Assembly: GCA_039720395.1 (NCBI GenBank)
Contig: CM077833.1
Location: 4,610,797 to 4,674,796, forward strand
Reading direction: 5' to 3'
Origin: Liquidambar formosana
Taxonomy: Eukaryota; Streptophyta; Magnoliopsida; Saxifragales; Altingiaceae
Length of the DNA stretch: 64,000 nt
Below are positions 24,601 through 34,522 of this stretch, in pieces (the stretch's first letter is position 1; the number at the start of each line of letters is the position of its first letter). The notes under the pieces are model-generated. The model saw nothing but the letters and a program-made list of their open reading frames with translations. It was not told the DNA's origin and did not search any database. A program made the translations under genes and the position numbers.

Positions 24601-25839
24601 AAATGTAACTTTAAATTTCTACACACCCTTTTGTTTCAGCACTAAATATGAATTGTTTCATATTAACTAACTCCTTAAGTAGTGAAGCTGATCGTTATGA
24701 TTTGAAAACTAAATTACTTCTTGATATCTATTTGTTATTTTAAAGTCAAAGAAATAAAGTATTCCGTAACATTTAACAACTAATAAAATATAATATATAA
24801 ATATGAAAATTAAAATATAATAATGTTATATTAAGATAGGCATTAATATTGTCCTTCAAAACAACCTAAATAGCAGTTGCCTTTGCATGAAATAGTAACT
24901 GACCACCAAATTCAATCTGTATTATAACTGAACCTTTATCTGTTAACCCTAGTAAAAATTGTAACATGCTCAATGGAAAAATGCCATAATGACAATCCAT
25001 CACAAAACACTGACGAGTGACAACCGTTGAAAGTAATGAATCAAAATCAAATATACTTAATAATATGCATATACTCTTTATGAAAATATAATGATATTTT
25101 TACTAGGTACTCACATCTTAACATTTCGATGAAATCATATTTATATCAACAATGTCAAACAAGAAACAAATAATTCTTATCTTTAGTAATTAGTGAGTGA
25201 GATGGAGCTAGACATGATATGCTTGTCACATGTGTGTGTCAACTTGTTCTATTTTTACAAAATTGCTAGTAAAATTCAATGACACAAAAAACCAAGAGAA
25301 TAATCATATATTTATATATTTCATATAGTAGACCAATCCCATGGAATAGGGCATGTATACTTGTCCAGTTAAATCATAAAAGGTATATCAGACTTTTCAT
25401 TCAAAATATTTAAACGAATCAACAAATCCGATAATTAGAGAAAATAGTATTCAGTCATTTCCACTAGAGGTGTGACACGGATCAAGTTTCAGACACTCTT
25501 TTTATATGTGTATCAATCTATCAGATATGGAGCACCAACTCACCATGGTATGGGAAGTAGAGGATCAAGCATGACACATTGGATTGGACATTCAACTGTA
25601 TGAAGTGTCCGAAAGCCTCAACTTCCTTACATTAAGTCATTGTATATGCATGACACATGATGGTACAAGATATATAATCCAAATAATATCTACACAACCT
25701 GATCTAGACCACTAGTCCAATATAACCCAGTTTTTCAATACCATGGGGTATTGATAAAACAAAAACGTACCAATACTATTTAAATAAGTTTTCCATCAAC
25801 AAAAACCACACTAATTAGAGATCGTTAGTTCCTTTAGAT
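21669..25839. other. Internal region of the LARD-like element
   Basis: About 4.2 kb with no credible coding frame. The first 600 bp (to about 22290) are moderately GC-rich and look like constrained retroelement untranslated sequence; the rest is strongly AT-rich with short runs of A and T. Confidence 0.6.
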
Positions 25840-26657
25840 TGTTGGGGATATTCGTGGATTTTGTGAAATTCGTCACAGAATATTTATTAAAAATTAAACA
25901 TGAATATAATTTACAACACAAATTAAAAATCACAATTACAATGCAATTGAACATGGATAAATAAAATAATATTCACAATTTGAATTAACAAAAATCAACA
26001 CAAGAAATATATTTAATTAAAGTAAAATAGAGTAAGAAGAGCTGGTTGTGGGAAGGCGCGAGAGATCACGTTGTCCTAAAGGAACTATCGCCTCCCTACG
26101 TACAGGTGCTGACAGACGATAGAACCTCTAAGATACAACCCCAAAACTCGCAGCTTCCTCTTCTATGGGTATGTCTACAAGAAGAATATGATGAACCCGT
26201 CTACTATCAGTTGCCCATAAATACAATATATAAAATAACTCAATAAAACTCTTAGAGAAATATAGTGGAAAAAGATTGAGAAGATAATGTAAAAATCCCT
26301 CTTTGTTCATGTAGAGAAGCCCACTATTTATAATAGTAAAATAGTAAAATGATGAAATTGGTTTGGGCTAATAAAGGCTCAAAATAAATATCATAATGAT
26401 TCTTATAACAGCCCAATTAATAATATGAAATAAAAGTCCAACGGCTAGTAACGGACACCCATAAATCATAGAAATTAAGGTCCAACGGTCAAATAAAATA
26501 AATTCATATAAATAGGCCATTAAGTCATGTGTGCGCCACGTCATGCGCCACATCACAACACGGCCGGCCGGTCCGGATTGAGGTGAGCTATGTAGGTGTG
26601 TACACATATGTAGTCCGAAGTTTTAAAGCTTTAAAGATAATCACATATTTTCTAACA
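25840..26657 (-). repeat. 5' LTR of the LARD-like element
   Basis: Collinear with 20853-21668 with scattered substitutions and small indels (for example around 26044-26062). Ends TTTTCTAACA followed by the CGTTG duplication. Confidence 0.8.
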
Positions 26658-26885
26658 CGTTGAACCATAAGAAAACCACCCAGCAAAACTAATTATCCAA
26701 CTAGAGGAATAGTAACACCAATACTCAAATACACCAATACACAAATACCCCCGCTTCTTACTGACACACAATCCCAGATTTTAACTCTAAGACACCAATT
26801 CACTTCCCTTGAAAACTTAAAGCCAAACAATAAAGGGGCACATCTCTTAATCCCCTCCTTCGCAAGACAATCAGCCATGAGAACT
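26658..26885 (-). pseudogene. LINE RNase H remnant
   Basis: Minus-strand translation starts MADCLAKEGIKR, the characteristic end of the RNase H domain of plant LINE ORF2 (Ala-Asp-x-Leu-Ala-Lys-x-Gly), then continues about 50 residues to a stop at 26693. Upstream RT sequence is missing. It is interrupted on its 3' side by the LTR element inserted at 26657. Confidence 0.6.
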
Positions 26886-27635
26886 CAACATTTACACTCC
26901 TTTGGTTTGTATAGTCTTATCGTGAGTTCGCACATTCCATTTCTTATATGAGGAGATTGAAAAATATTATGGATCTAATCTCACTCTATGTGGGTGAAAG
27001 GGAGATGTTAATATATATTTGAGTTAGTTATATGACCCTATCCAAGGTCCGCCCACGTTAATTATGTGGATCAAGGAAGTTTCCCTATTATGAGTGGGAC
27101 TCCTATGAAAGGAGACTATATAAATGGGTTCTTTCTATAGATTGAGGTAGAACATTCATGCATTCACTTTCTAGTAGTAATCCCTAGGACACACAATGCC
27201 GAGGAGCTAGCATATATACACAAAGGTCTGATTCGTGCCGGAAACAAAAGGAAAGCGTATGGCAACTCCACGGGTTCATAAAAGCAAGAAATAATTATTT
27301 TTCTACCGATTGACATGCTACCAATTATTTATTTATTTTACTAGAAATTAAGCATTTCAGTTTCCTTCCACAGTTCCACACCATTCTGATTTTGTCACCA
27401 ACGTACTGGCTTTGCAAATAGGTCATTAATAATAGAGAAAGGAGAAGGCAACGACGCAAGTGGCAATGGCAAGCCCCGGGGAGAATGTTCTAATACTGCT
27501 TACAGGCTTGTCATGAAGGCGGCAACAACAAGCCACTAAAATTGATAAATAAATACATTAGAGTCGGAAAGCACCATATATTGACAGATGCTCTAAAAGC
27601 TCCTTGATCCACTTGTTTATAAAACCCACCATCAC
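26886..27635. other. Non-coding; possible old LTR fragment
   Basis: No gene seen. A TATA-like ACTATATAAATGGG at about 27116 and the run TGTTAATATATATTTGAG near 27006 resemble part of a retroelement LTR with its promoter, but no partner copy or end is visible. Confidence 0.3.
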
Positions 27636-27706
27636 GTTGGCCCGCAGGTAAGCTGATGCTGACCTGCTCCATCACAGGCCTCTTTCAAGTCTCTAACAAT
27701 AAATCC
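27636..27706 (-). other. Exon-like gene fragment
   Basis: On the minus strand, after the acceptor-like TGTATTGCAG, 71 bases are open and read GFIVRDLKEACDGAGQHQLT, ending at a possible GT donor. Composition is protein-like, but I do not recognise the family, and no neighbouring exon was found. It may be a transduplicated or decayed gene piece. About 60 bp upstream on that strand, at 27770-27801, the plus strand has a run of about 32 A. Confidence 0.25.
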
Positions 27707-27768
27707 CTGCAATACATTGTTTGGATCATTCTCAGAGATAGATAGACTAATTAATTATATGTTGTGTA

Positions 27769-27806
<38 letters not shown>

Positions 27807-28047
27807 CACAGCCCCCATAACTATACTCATTCGATCCCCTACCTCGGTGAAAATTTTGACAAAGCTTGACTCACTTTTAGATCCTAGCTAGCTCAGAATT
27901 AATGAAATAATATTTTGTAAAAATGAATTGTTGGTTGAGGCGCGGCTAGGAATGGGCTATGTTGGCTATCGTTTCAGCTGTGTATAACGCTAGGTGGAGT
28001 AATATATTTTGATTAATGAAGAATATATAATTATTTGCCAGTGTTAG

Positions 28048-28113
28048 CTATGTTGGGCTTCCGTCCTTATGGGCTGACCCATACGTTGCCCCGGACCTAG
28101 TTCGCCCCGCCAT
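28048..28113 (-). pseudogene. Truncated gag-like start of the Tat element
   Basis: ATG at 28113 lies about 60 bp after the primer-binding site. The frame reads MAGRTRSGATYGSAHKDG for 21 codons and then meets a stop where the sequence changes to unrelated AT-rich DNA. Only the N-terminus remains. Confidence 0.4.
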
Positions 28114-28192
28114 TTGTAAGAAAGGGAAGACAAGCTCAAGCGAAGTCGAGCACAGGGGCCTTTCGCTCGATTTCCCACAGACGGCGCCAAAC

Positions 28193-28988
28193 TGTACGGG
28201 TAAAAATCCGGACAATCGGCGGAGCGTTTTGAAAGAGAGGGCCGGGGATTCGGAACGCTGCGCAGCTATGGCCCGATTAGATTGCAAGCGCTGAAATAGC
28301 TCGTTGTCGTGCGGAGGTACAGAACCTTCTTGATAAGCGGGAGATTGAGGGGTTGGCTAGAATGGCGACCTGAAACCAAAGAGGATCGTCAGGGGAGACC
28401 GGGGGTTTCCCGGTCTAAAACCCTCCGACGGTCAAGTCAGTCTCTGAGGGGAAAAAGAGAGAGAGAGAGAGGAATTTCTAGGGTTTTGTGCTAGAGGAAC
28501 TTACTTCTCTCATGATGAACAGTGTTCCTTTTATAGGCAGGCGTTGGGTTTCGGGTTGGTCCAATGCTCTGACCTGACCGTGGTCAGATTAGGGTTCCGA
28601 GCTAACCATGGTTAGATAGGGGTTTCAGACCAGATCGCGGATCTTTCGGAGTTGCAGACCTGGCCGCTGACAGTCGTTCCCCTGGTTCGTTTTCCAGGAG
28701 CGTGCTCTGCTCCCGATCTGATTTCCTCTGTCGGATCTGGGGAGTAAGACAAATTCGAAGCACGTGAGGGGCAGGTGCTTATGCGGCCCGAAAGGGGTTC
28801 ATTGGACCGAGAGGGAACCTGTCCGAGGTTGACATAAATCGTGGGTATTAAGGCCCGAGGTCCCATTGACCCGAGAGCAGGCAAGACCGAGGTCTCGGAT
28901 GGTCCGAGGACGTGCTGGCCCGATTGAACAGGGTCGCCCGATCTCATTACCGAGGACAGACACGTGTCGCCATTTCCTTCGCTCTTCA
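28193..28988 (-). repeat. LTR of the Tat-type element
   Basis: On the minus strand it runs from TGAAGAGCG to TTTACCCGTACA, with TG...CA ends. A promoter-like CTATAAAAGG lies at 28527-28536 on the minus strand. CCGAG/CTCGG pentamers are very frequent in its right half. A GA tract lies at 28457-28470. Confidence 0.6.
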
Positions 28989-29161
28989 TAAATCCCCCAC
29001 ACAACTTCCCCCGAGCCATCGCGTCCTCGGTCACTTGGTTACCGAGGATGTGATGGTTCTGACATGGTAGTACTGCCTTTCAGTCAGGCGCCGTTTCGTA
29101 TGCCCGAGGCGGCTTTTGGGCACAAACCACGAGGGGGTGACGTCAGCCTCGGGAAGCTAGG

Positions 29162-29168
29162 TATATAA
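29162..29168 (+). promoter_or_regulatory. TATA box of the antisense gene
   Basis: GGTATATAAGGG lies about 135 bp upstream of a likely 5' UTR splice donor (TTTTCCG/GTGAGT at 29298). Spacing and sequence fit a plant core promoter for the plus-strand gene whose ATG is at 29616. Confidence 0.5.
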
Positions 29169-29615
29169 GGGCTTGGCCTCCCTTATTTTCCCGTTTTCAC
29201 TCCCAGAGCCAGAGCCTTGCCAACCGAAGAGAGTTCGCCGGAGAGAGGAAATCCGACCGTGGACAGCTGCCGGAAATCGCCCTGTTTGAATTTTCCGGTG
29301 AGTTCTTCATTTGTTCTTGGTGTTCTTCATTTTTCTCCATGCGTTTGTCTGTGATCTCCTTTTTTCAATCCGCTCGTAAAAATCAAATTGTGTGCTCGGT
29401 TGTTTGTGAAATGTCTGAACCGAGCACATCACGTGTGCTCGGTTTCTTGCAATATATTTTAGTCCGAGCACAACATATGTGCTCGGTTAAGACTAGGTGT
29501 CAAACCGAGAAACTAACTTACTTAGGTTTGTTCGGGGATTCCCTGAAAGATAGGATTGTTATTTGTTCCATGCGTCCTAGGGCATTTTATCCTTACCGAG
29601 CTCTGTACTTAACAG

Positions 29616-30198
29616 ATGACTCATCAAATCCGAGGGAACCCGAACAAGGAGAGGGACTTCGGGGAGAAATTCGGTTTCGGGGCCGGGATTTCATTTCGGT
29701 CTGCCGAAGTCGGTGAAGAAATCAGCTCAACCGACGACCGAGGGGGAGTACCCATCCACAACATCAACTTCTACGAGGGTGGTGTTCGGGTCCCCTTCCC
29801 CGAGCTCCTAGTGGATTTCCTTAACTTCATCAACTTGGCGCCCATCCAGTTGAAACCGAACACATATAAGGTAGTGCTCGGGGTTGTAGAACTTAACAGA
29901 ATTCTTGGCACTAACCTCGGTGTAGAAGAGATTTTTAGCTGCTACCAGCTGTCTCGGTCGCCGAGCGGGTTCTACCTCAGATCCCGAGACGCCGAGCGGG
30001 TCCTTGTAACTCACATCCCCGACAGTAGCCAGGGGTATCAATCGGACATAGTGTTCGTTTATGGCGACTTTGAGCCTCCCCTGCTCGGGAGAGAAGGGCG
30101 AAGAGTCCCTCGGGAGCTCGGGGAGCCTCGTAAGTTTATCTCAGACTTAGTATTTTTAATCACTTATCTGTTTTTCTATCTTCTCGGTTCATGACCTG

Positions 30199-30244
<46 letters not shown>

Positions 30245-30777
30245 CAGCTGAAGCTGCCTTTGAGCTTCCTCTTGAAGTTAGGGAGGAAGAGATCCAAAGG
30301 GTCTTGAGCTACCGAGGAGAAGACGGCTTTGGTCGGGCAGCCCACGTTCTTCTCAAATACCCTCCTCGGTACTGAAGCTTCCAGACCACGAGCGTTCCCC
30401 GAGGGTACCCTTCCTTTGGTCAGGCGAAGAAGAAGAAGCCTGTGCAAGAACCGAGCGTAGTGGTCGCTCTCGGTACGCAGCAGGGCCGAGCTGAAGGAGA
30501 GGGTTCAAATTCCCCTCAAGAGTGGTCGCCCGACGATATGGCCGACCGAGGCATCTCATTGAAAGTCCCTGCACCCAAAAAGAAAGGCACAGGCCCGAGC
30601 AAGCAGAAGGGGTCTGACCCCCTTAAAGAAGCTATGCGAAGGAGGCAGCAGCAGGGGAAAGCGCCTCAGGCTGCTCCGACCGAGAAGCCTGCTCCAAGGG
30701 AACCGATCATGAGAGTTCCGGAGAAGAGGGCAGCTCCGGAAATCCCTCGGTCCTCAGAGCCGAACACGTCTCGCACA
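29616..30777 (+). pseudogene. Antisense transposon-protein gene (PF04195-like), interrupted
   Basis: Plus-strand gene, antisense to the Tat element. A non-coding first exon seems to splice from 29298 to 29615, where CTTAACAG precedes the ATG. Coding exon 29616-30129 contains VPFPELLVDFLNFINLAPIQ and a following TYKVVLGVVELNRILG, resembling the plant putative transposon-protein domain (PF04195). The donor is C/GTAAGT. The 118-bp intron holds about 40 consecutive T before TTTCAG. Exon 30248-30777 stays in phase but has a TGA at 30373-30375; beyond it the frame stays open as a Lys/Pro/Glu-rich segment to a CA/GTAAGT donor. The next exon is missing because a different element starts at about 30796. 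Probably a pseudogene. Confidence 0.55.
30205..30244 (+). repeat. T40 homopolymer in an intron
   Basis: About 40 uninterrupted T immediately before the CAG acceptor of the antisense gene, acting as an extreme polypyrimidine tract. Likely length-variable and error-prone in assembly. Confidence 0.8.
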
Positions 30778-31261
30778 GTAAGTTGAAACGATTCTAGGGA
30801 TTTTTTTCGTGCCGTTCCAGCGTCCCAAAACACTACTCGAAGACCAGTCGAAGACCATTCGAAGATTCACAGACACATTTTCGCGACAATCATGCCGAAG
30901 AGAGGTTAGAGAACCATTCGAATGTGTTTTAGTTGCTTATTATCATGTCCGAAATAGTAAATCGCTGCATTTGTACTTCTCATTGTTACTGTTATTCGAT
31001 GTTTTATGAATAAAACGTAACAAACAACCCAGAAAATTGAATCAATCGTACAGCAGATTAGTTGTTCCGTGATGAATGTTTACCCCGAACTCTTTGTCGA
31101 TTAATATTCTCTATTCTCCATATTGTAAAGTAACAGGATACTATTTGTCGATTAAAATTCCAAAAATTGTAATGCAAATATTTGCGCGCGAAAACCCCGA
31201 TTGATTTGCTTATTTCAGGGTTATGAAATTCTTGAATGTAAGTTCTGTAAAAGCACGGTTT

Positions 31262-31690
31262 AACAGTAAATCGATACTGTTGATGTGTATAATATAACCA
31301 ATTTTGGTGAAAACCCCGATTAATTTGCTTATTTGAAGGTTATTGCTCGTACTGTGCTATAATCAACACGTTACATAGTAACACGATACTCCCTATTGTG
31401 TTTCTGTTTTTGGTTTGAACATAATAGTTGGGGTTTTTGAAATTTTCGACCAATAATATAAATTTCGCATGTCCAACAGTAATGTAATACTATTGGACTT
31501 TAAAATACCCAAAAAAAACATTATTCAGTACATTTTCATTATGCCCCTAACAATAAAGTGATGTTGTTTCACATTTTACTTGAGACATTGTGTTCAAAAC
31601 ATGTGCACTGTTTGTATTTGGTCAGCTTTTCACATATTTTGGCCTTCTATGTTATACTGTCGACAGTATGTTGGTACTGTCAACAGTATA
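31262..31690. repeat. Dispersed ACAGTA/TACTGT palindromes, Ulp1 intron 1
   Basis: Single copies near 31262 (AACAGTAAATCGATACTGTT), 31474 (AACAGTAATGTAATACTATT) and 31661-31690 (GACAGTATGTTGGTACTGTC followed by another half). Weaker versions lie near 31126 and 31373. Arms are ACAGTA and TACTGT around a six-base centre. Confidence 0.7.
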
Positions 31691-31828
31691 CTGGCAATTA
31701 ACTTGTGACAAATGAAAATTACTTTCACATTTCAATTTTTTTTGGTTTGTTGCATTTTGTTTTCACTGTGCATCTTTATTTTCACTGTGCATTATTAAAT
31801 CATTAAATGTCCAATAATGATCGTGGTT

Positions 31829-32027
31829 TTTTCAATGCTTAACAGTATGATGATACTGTCAATATATGTATTTGGCTGGTTTTTCAATGCTTAACAGTAT
31901 GCTGATGCTGTCAATATATGTATTTGGCTGTTTTTTCAATCCTTAACAGTATGCTGATACTGTCAATATATGTATTTGGCTGTTTTTTCAATTCTTAACA
32001 GTATGCTGATACTGTCAACATATTTAT
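31829..32027. repeat. Tandem array, four 52-bp units with the palindrome
   Basis: The motif AACAGTATG(A/C)TGATACTGT starts at 31841, 31893, 31945 and 31997, exactly 52 bp apart (one copy has TGCTGT). The linker reads CAATATATGTATTTGGCTG then T-rich and CAAT(G/C/T)CTT. It lies in Ulp1 intron 1, ending about 20 bp before the exon 2 acceptor at 32049. Confidence 0.9.
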
Positions 32028-32864
32028 TTCAAATACATTATTCTCGCAGGGAAACCAGGAGAGGGTGAAGCATCAACCACATCCAAATCCTCCAAGAGAA
32101 AAAAGGTTGAAGATGTACCACCAAAGAAGGTGCAACCACAAAAGCAAATGCGATCTAATCTGCAAGCAATGACAAGATTGATATCAGAACTAAACTTGCA
32201 AGAAAGGCATGTACATGAGCTTCAAAGAACTCCTTTTTGGGATTTCTTCCGGCCCTTTGTTCAAGGGAAGGTTAAGCTAAAGTGTGTAAAAGAATTTGAT
32301 GAAGATGTTGTCAAAATTCTGAAAACCTACACACCTACATACAAGGGTTTCCAAATTAGTGATAAGCTACTCAGCTTGAGGAGTAGCGACTTCGCGCTAA
32401 TTTTTGGCATACACACAGGCTCTGAAGATATTACTTTGGGTGTTGTCAAGAAACCCAACCAACAACTAGTTGACCGAATGTGTGCGGGTGAGAAGAGATT
32501 AAATCCTCCTGCCATAGAGAGGCTGCTTTTACAATCACTACAAAAAACAAGAAAAGAAGACAGCGAAGATGTTGCAAGGTTGCTATGTTTGTATGCCTTT
32601 GTCACAGTATTTTTCCCCACATCAGGCACTCAACTCAGTTGGAGCTATGTTCCCTATGTTGAAAACTTGGATGACATGAAAAAGTACAACTGGCCCTCTG
32701 CAATCAAGAGTTACTTGGAAGCATCAATTCAGAAATTGCACAACACACCAACTAATGTCACTGGTTGTATTATTGCTTTGTTGGTAAGCAACAATACTAA
32801 CTACAATTGCATTATACTTGTGTTATTTTATACAACCATATCTAATGAACTAACATGTTGTTTT

Positions 32865-34522
32865 TGTTGGGAATCGAACAAGAGGGAAAAATACAAAGGC
32901 GGAATATAAAAATTTTTCCTGCGATTCCCAATCCCATGAATCTAACTATGCATAACACAAAATCAAACCCTAACTACAAAGAGGGTTAGAACACTTACAG
33001 AATTTTTGTCTTCTCCTTTTTGCTCCAAGCTTTGATTCCGGACAGCGGTGAATGAGCAGCCCAAGTGTGCTGCCTCCAACGGTATCCACACCTAGCTAGA
33101 GCTTCAAGTCCTTTCTTTCTTCTTCCTTGTTGTTGCTAGAGGTGGAGAAGAGAGAGAGAGAGAAGAGAACCTCCAAGGGGCTGGACGGCTAGGGTTTATT
33201 GTGCAAGCCTCTTATGCCATGTCACACATAAGTGTGACTTATATAGGCAGCCCACTAAAGGGGGCTGGCCATGGGGAAGAAACCCTAATAGGGTTATATG
33301 TAATTACACTTAATTGCACATTAACCCCTATTATTTGTATCAAATACAAATAGGCCTATAAAGAACTATTCTTTATTCACTAAAACCCTTTCTCTCATAG
33401 ACTTTAAAGCCCTTCTTGCATGATCAGTGTGTGACCCATTGGGTTCACATCATTAAGTAGTAGGAATAGCACGAGGTGTGCACAATGGAACTCTTTCCAT
33501 TTAGGGTCTAATTGGAACTCCTTCCAATTCCCTAATTGATTATAACTCACTTATATCAATTAGGGCTTCTACTAACCATGAGTAACACCTAGCATATGGC
33601 TCATGGTGTGGTCCTTAATGAGGTGAATAGTCATTTACAAAGAACCCTTCTGTTATAGTTTATAGGTTACAATTGCATCCTTCCTTCAACACAATGTCTC
33701 CAATTGAACTAATAGGACATGGAAGTCTGTCAAGTCCCTAGTTCAATTACTTTATACTCATTCATAGATATCAACTCATTGATGAACTCATGAAACTCTT
33801 TTCATATTCATCCTACCATGGCCATGGATTTAATGAGTTATATTATGAATGCTATCTGAGACATTCTCTCTCTTTTTCCTGAGAGTGATGGATCCCTTGT
33901 TGATCACTCACATGCCTTCATACACATAGCAGTAGGGCCAATAAACACCTTTGCAAACCCCTGAATAGGATCTGCACTTAGTGTTATCAAACTTCTAAAG
34001 CTACATGCATAAGGCAACTATGGTGTCTCAGGTCTAAGGATTACTTGTACCACTATAACAATGAGAAACTGATTGACAGGCAGGATAAAACTCCATTCAG
34101 TTTATCTCATATCTTTGGTCACATTCAGTGTACCTATTCTTGTAATAGGCACCCACTTGTTGGTTGTAGTGTCTCCACACAAATAGCTTGAGACTAGCTA
34201 TCCTCCTATAGAGTCAACCTAACAAGTGCTAGTCCTATGGTTCATTATTGTCCATCATAGTGAACCTTCAACTAGGAATGCTTTAGGAGTTTAGTACAGA
34301 GATATATCTACAGTCTCAAAATTACAACTCTTTGTAATTCTATATTCTCAACTCTAACTCCATGGACATATTATGTAAATATAAATGATGCATATAAACA
34401 TAATAGAATAAGCCCTTTTATTAAATCAATAATAAATGTGACATACATAAATGAAATCAAATGATTGTTCCTAATCCCTAAACAATCATCTCTATGATTG
34501 GCTCTAGGGCATAATCCTAACA
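32865..34522 (-). repeat. 3' LTR of element 1
   Basis: Plus-strand ends TGTTGGGAATCGAAC and ATAATCCTAACA. The minus-strand promoter-like CCTATATAAG lies near 33237-33246. Next to it at 34523-34533 is the polypurine tract AAGTGGGAGAT (minus strand). Confidence 0.92.

Larger units (their letters stand above)
20853..26657 (-). mobile_element. Coding-poor LTR retrotransposon (LARD-like)
   Basis: Two LTRs of about 817 bp (20853-21668 and 25840-26657) enclose 4.17 kb. Target duplication CGTTG lies at 20848-20852 and 26658-26662. A purine tract (AAATTTTGTGGGGGAT, minus strand) adjoins the left LTR, so the element reads right to left. The expected primer-binding site next to the right LTR is not recognisable (ATCTAAAGGAAC instead). 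No gag or pol frame is visible, so it is non-autonomous or badly decayed. Several tens of differences between the LTRs suggest it is clearly older than the copia element at 32865. Confidence 0.8.
28045..30795 (-). mobile_element. Ty3/gypsy Tat-type retrotransposon remnant
   Basis: A GC-rich island in AT-rich DNA. From right to left on the minus strand: an antisense gene, a polypurine tract (GGGGGAAGTTGTGTGGGGGA near 29005), one LTR (28193-28988), a primer-binding-site region (GTTTGGCGCCGTCTGTGGG) and the first 21 codons of a gag-like frame cut off at 28048. Tat elements commonly have such a PBS region and an antisense frame before the 3' LTR. No pol is present. One LTR with internal sequence on both sides suggests recombination between elements or a broken tandem. 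Confidence 0.6.

Noticed and set aside
31829..32027. CRISPR-like appearance of evenly spaced repeats
   Set aside because: The linkers repeat with the cores, there is no cas gene, and the genome is a plant; it is a tandem repeat.
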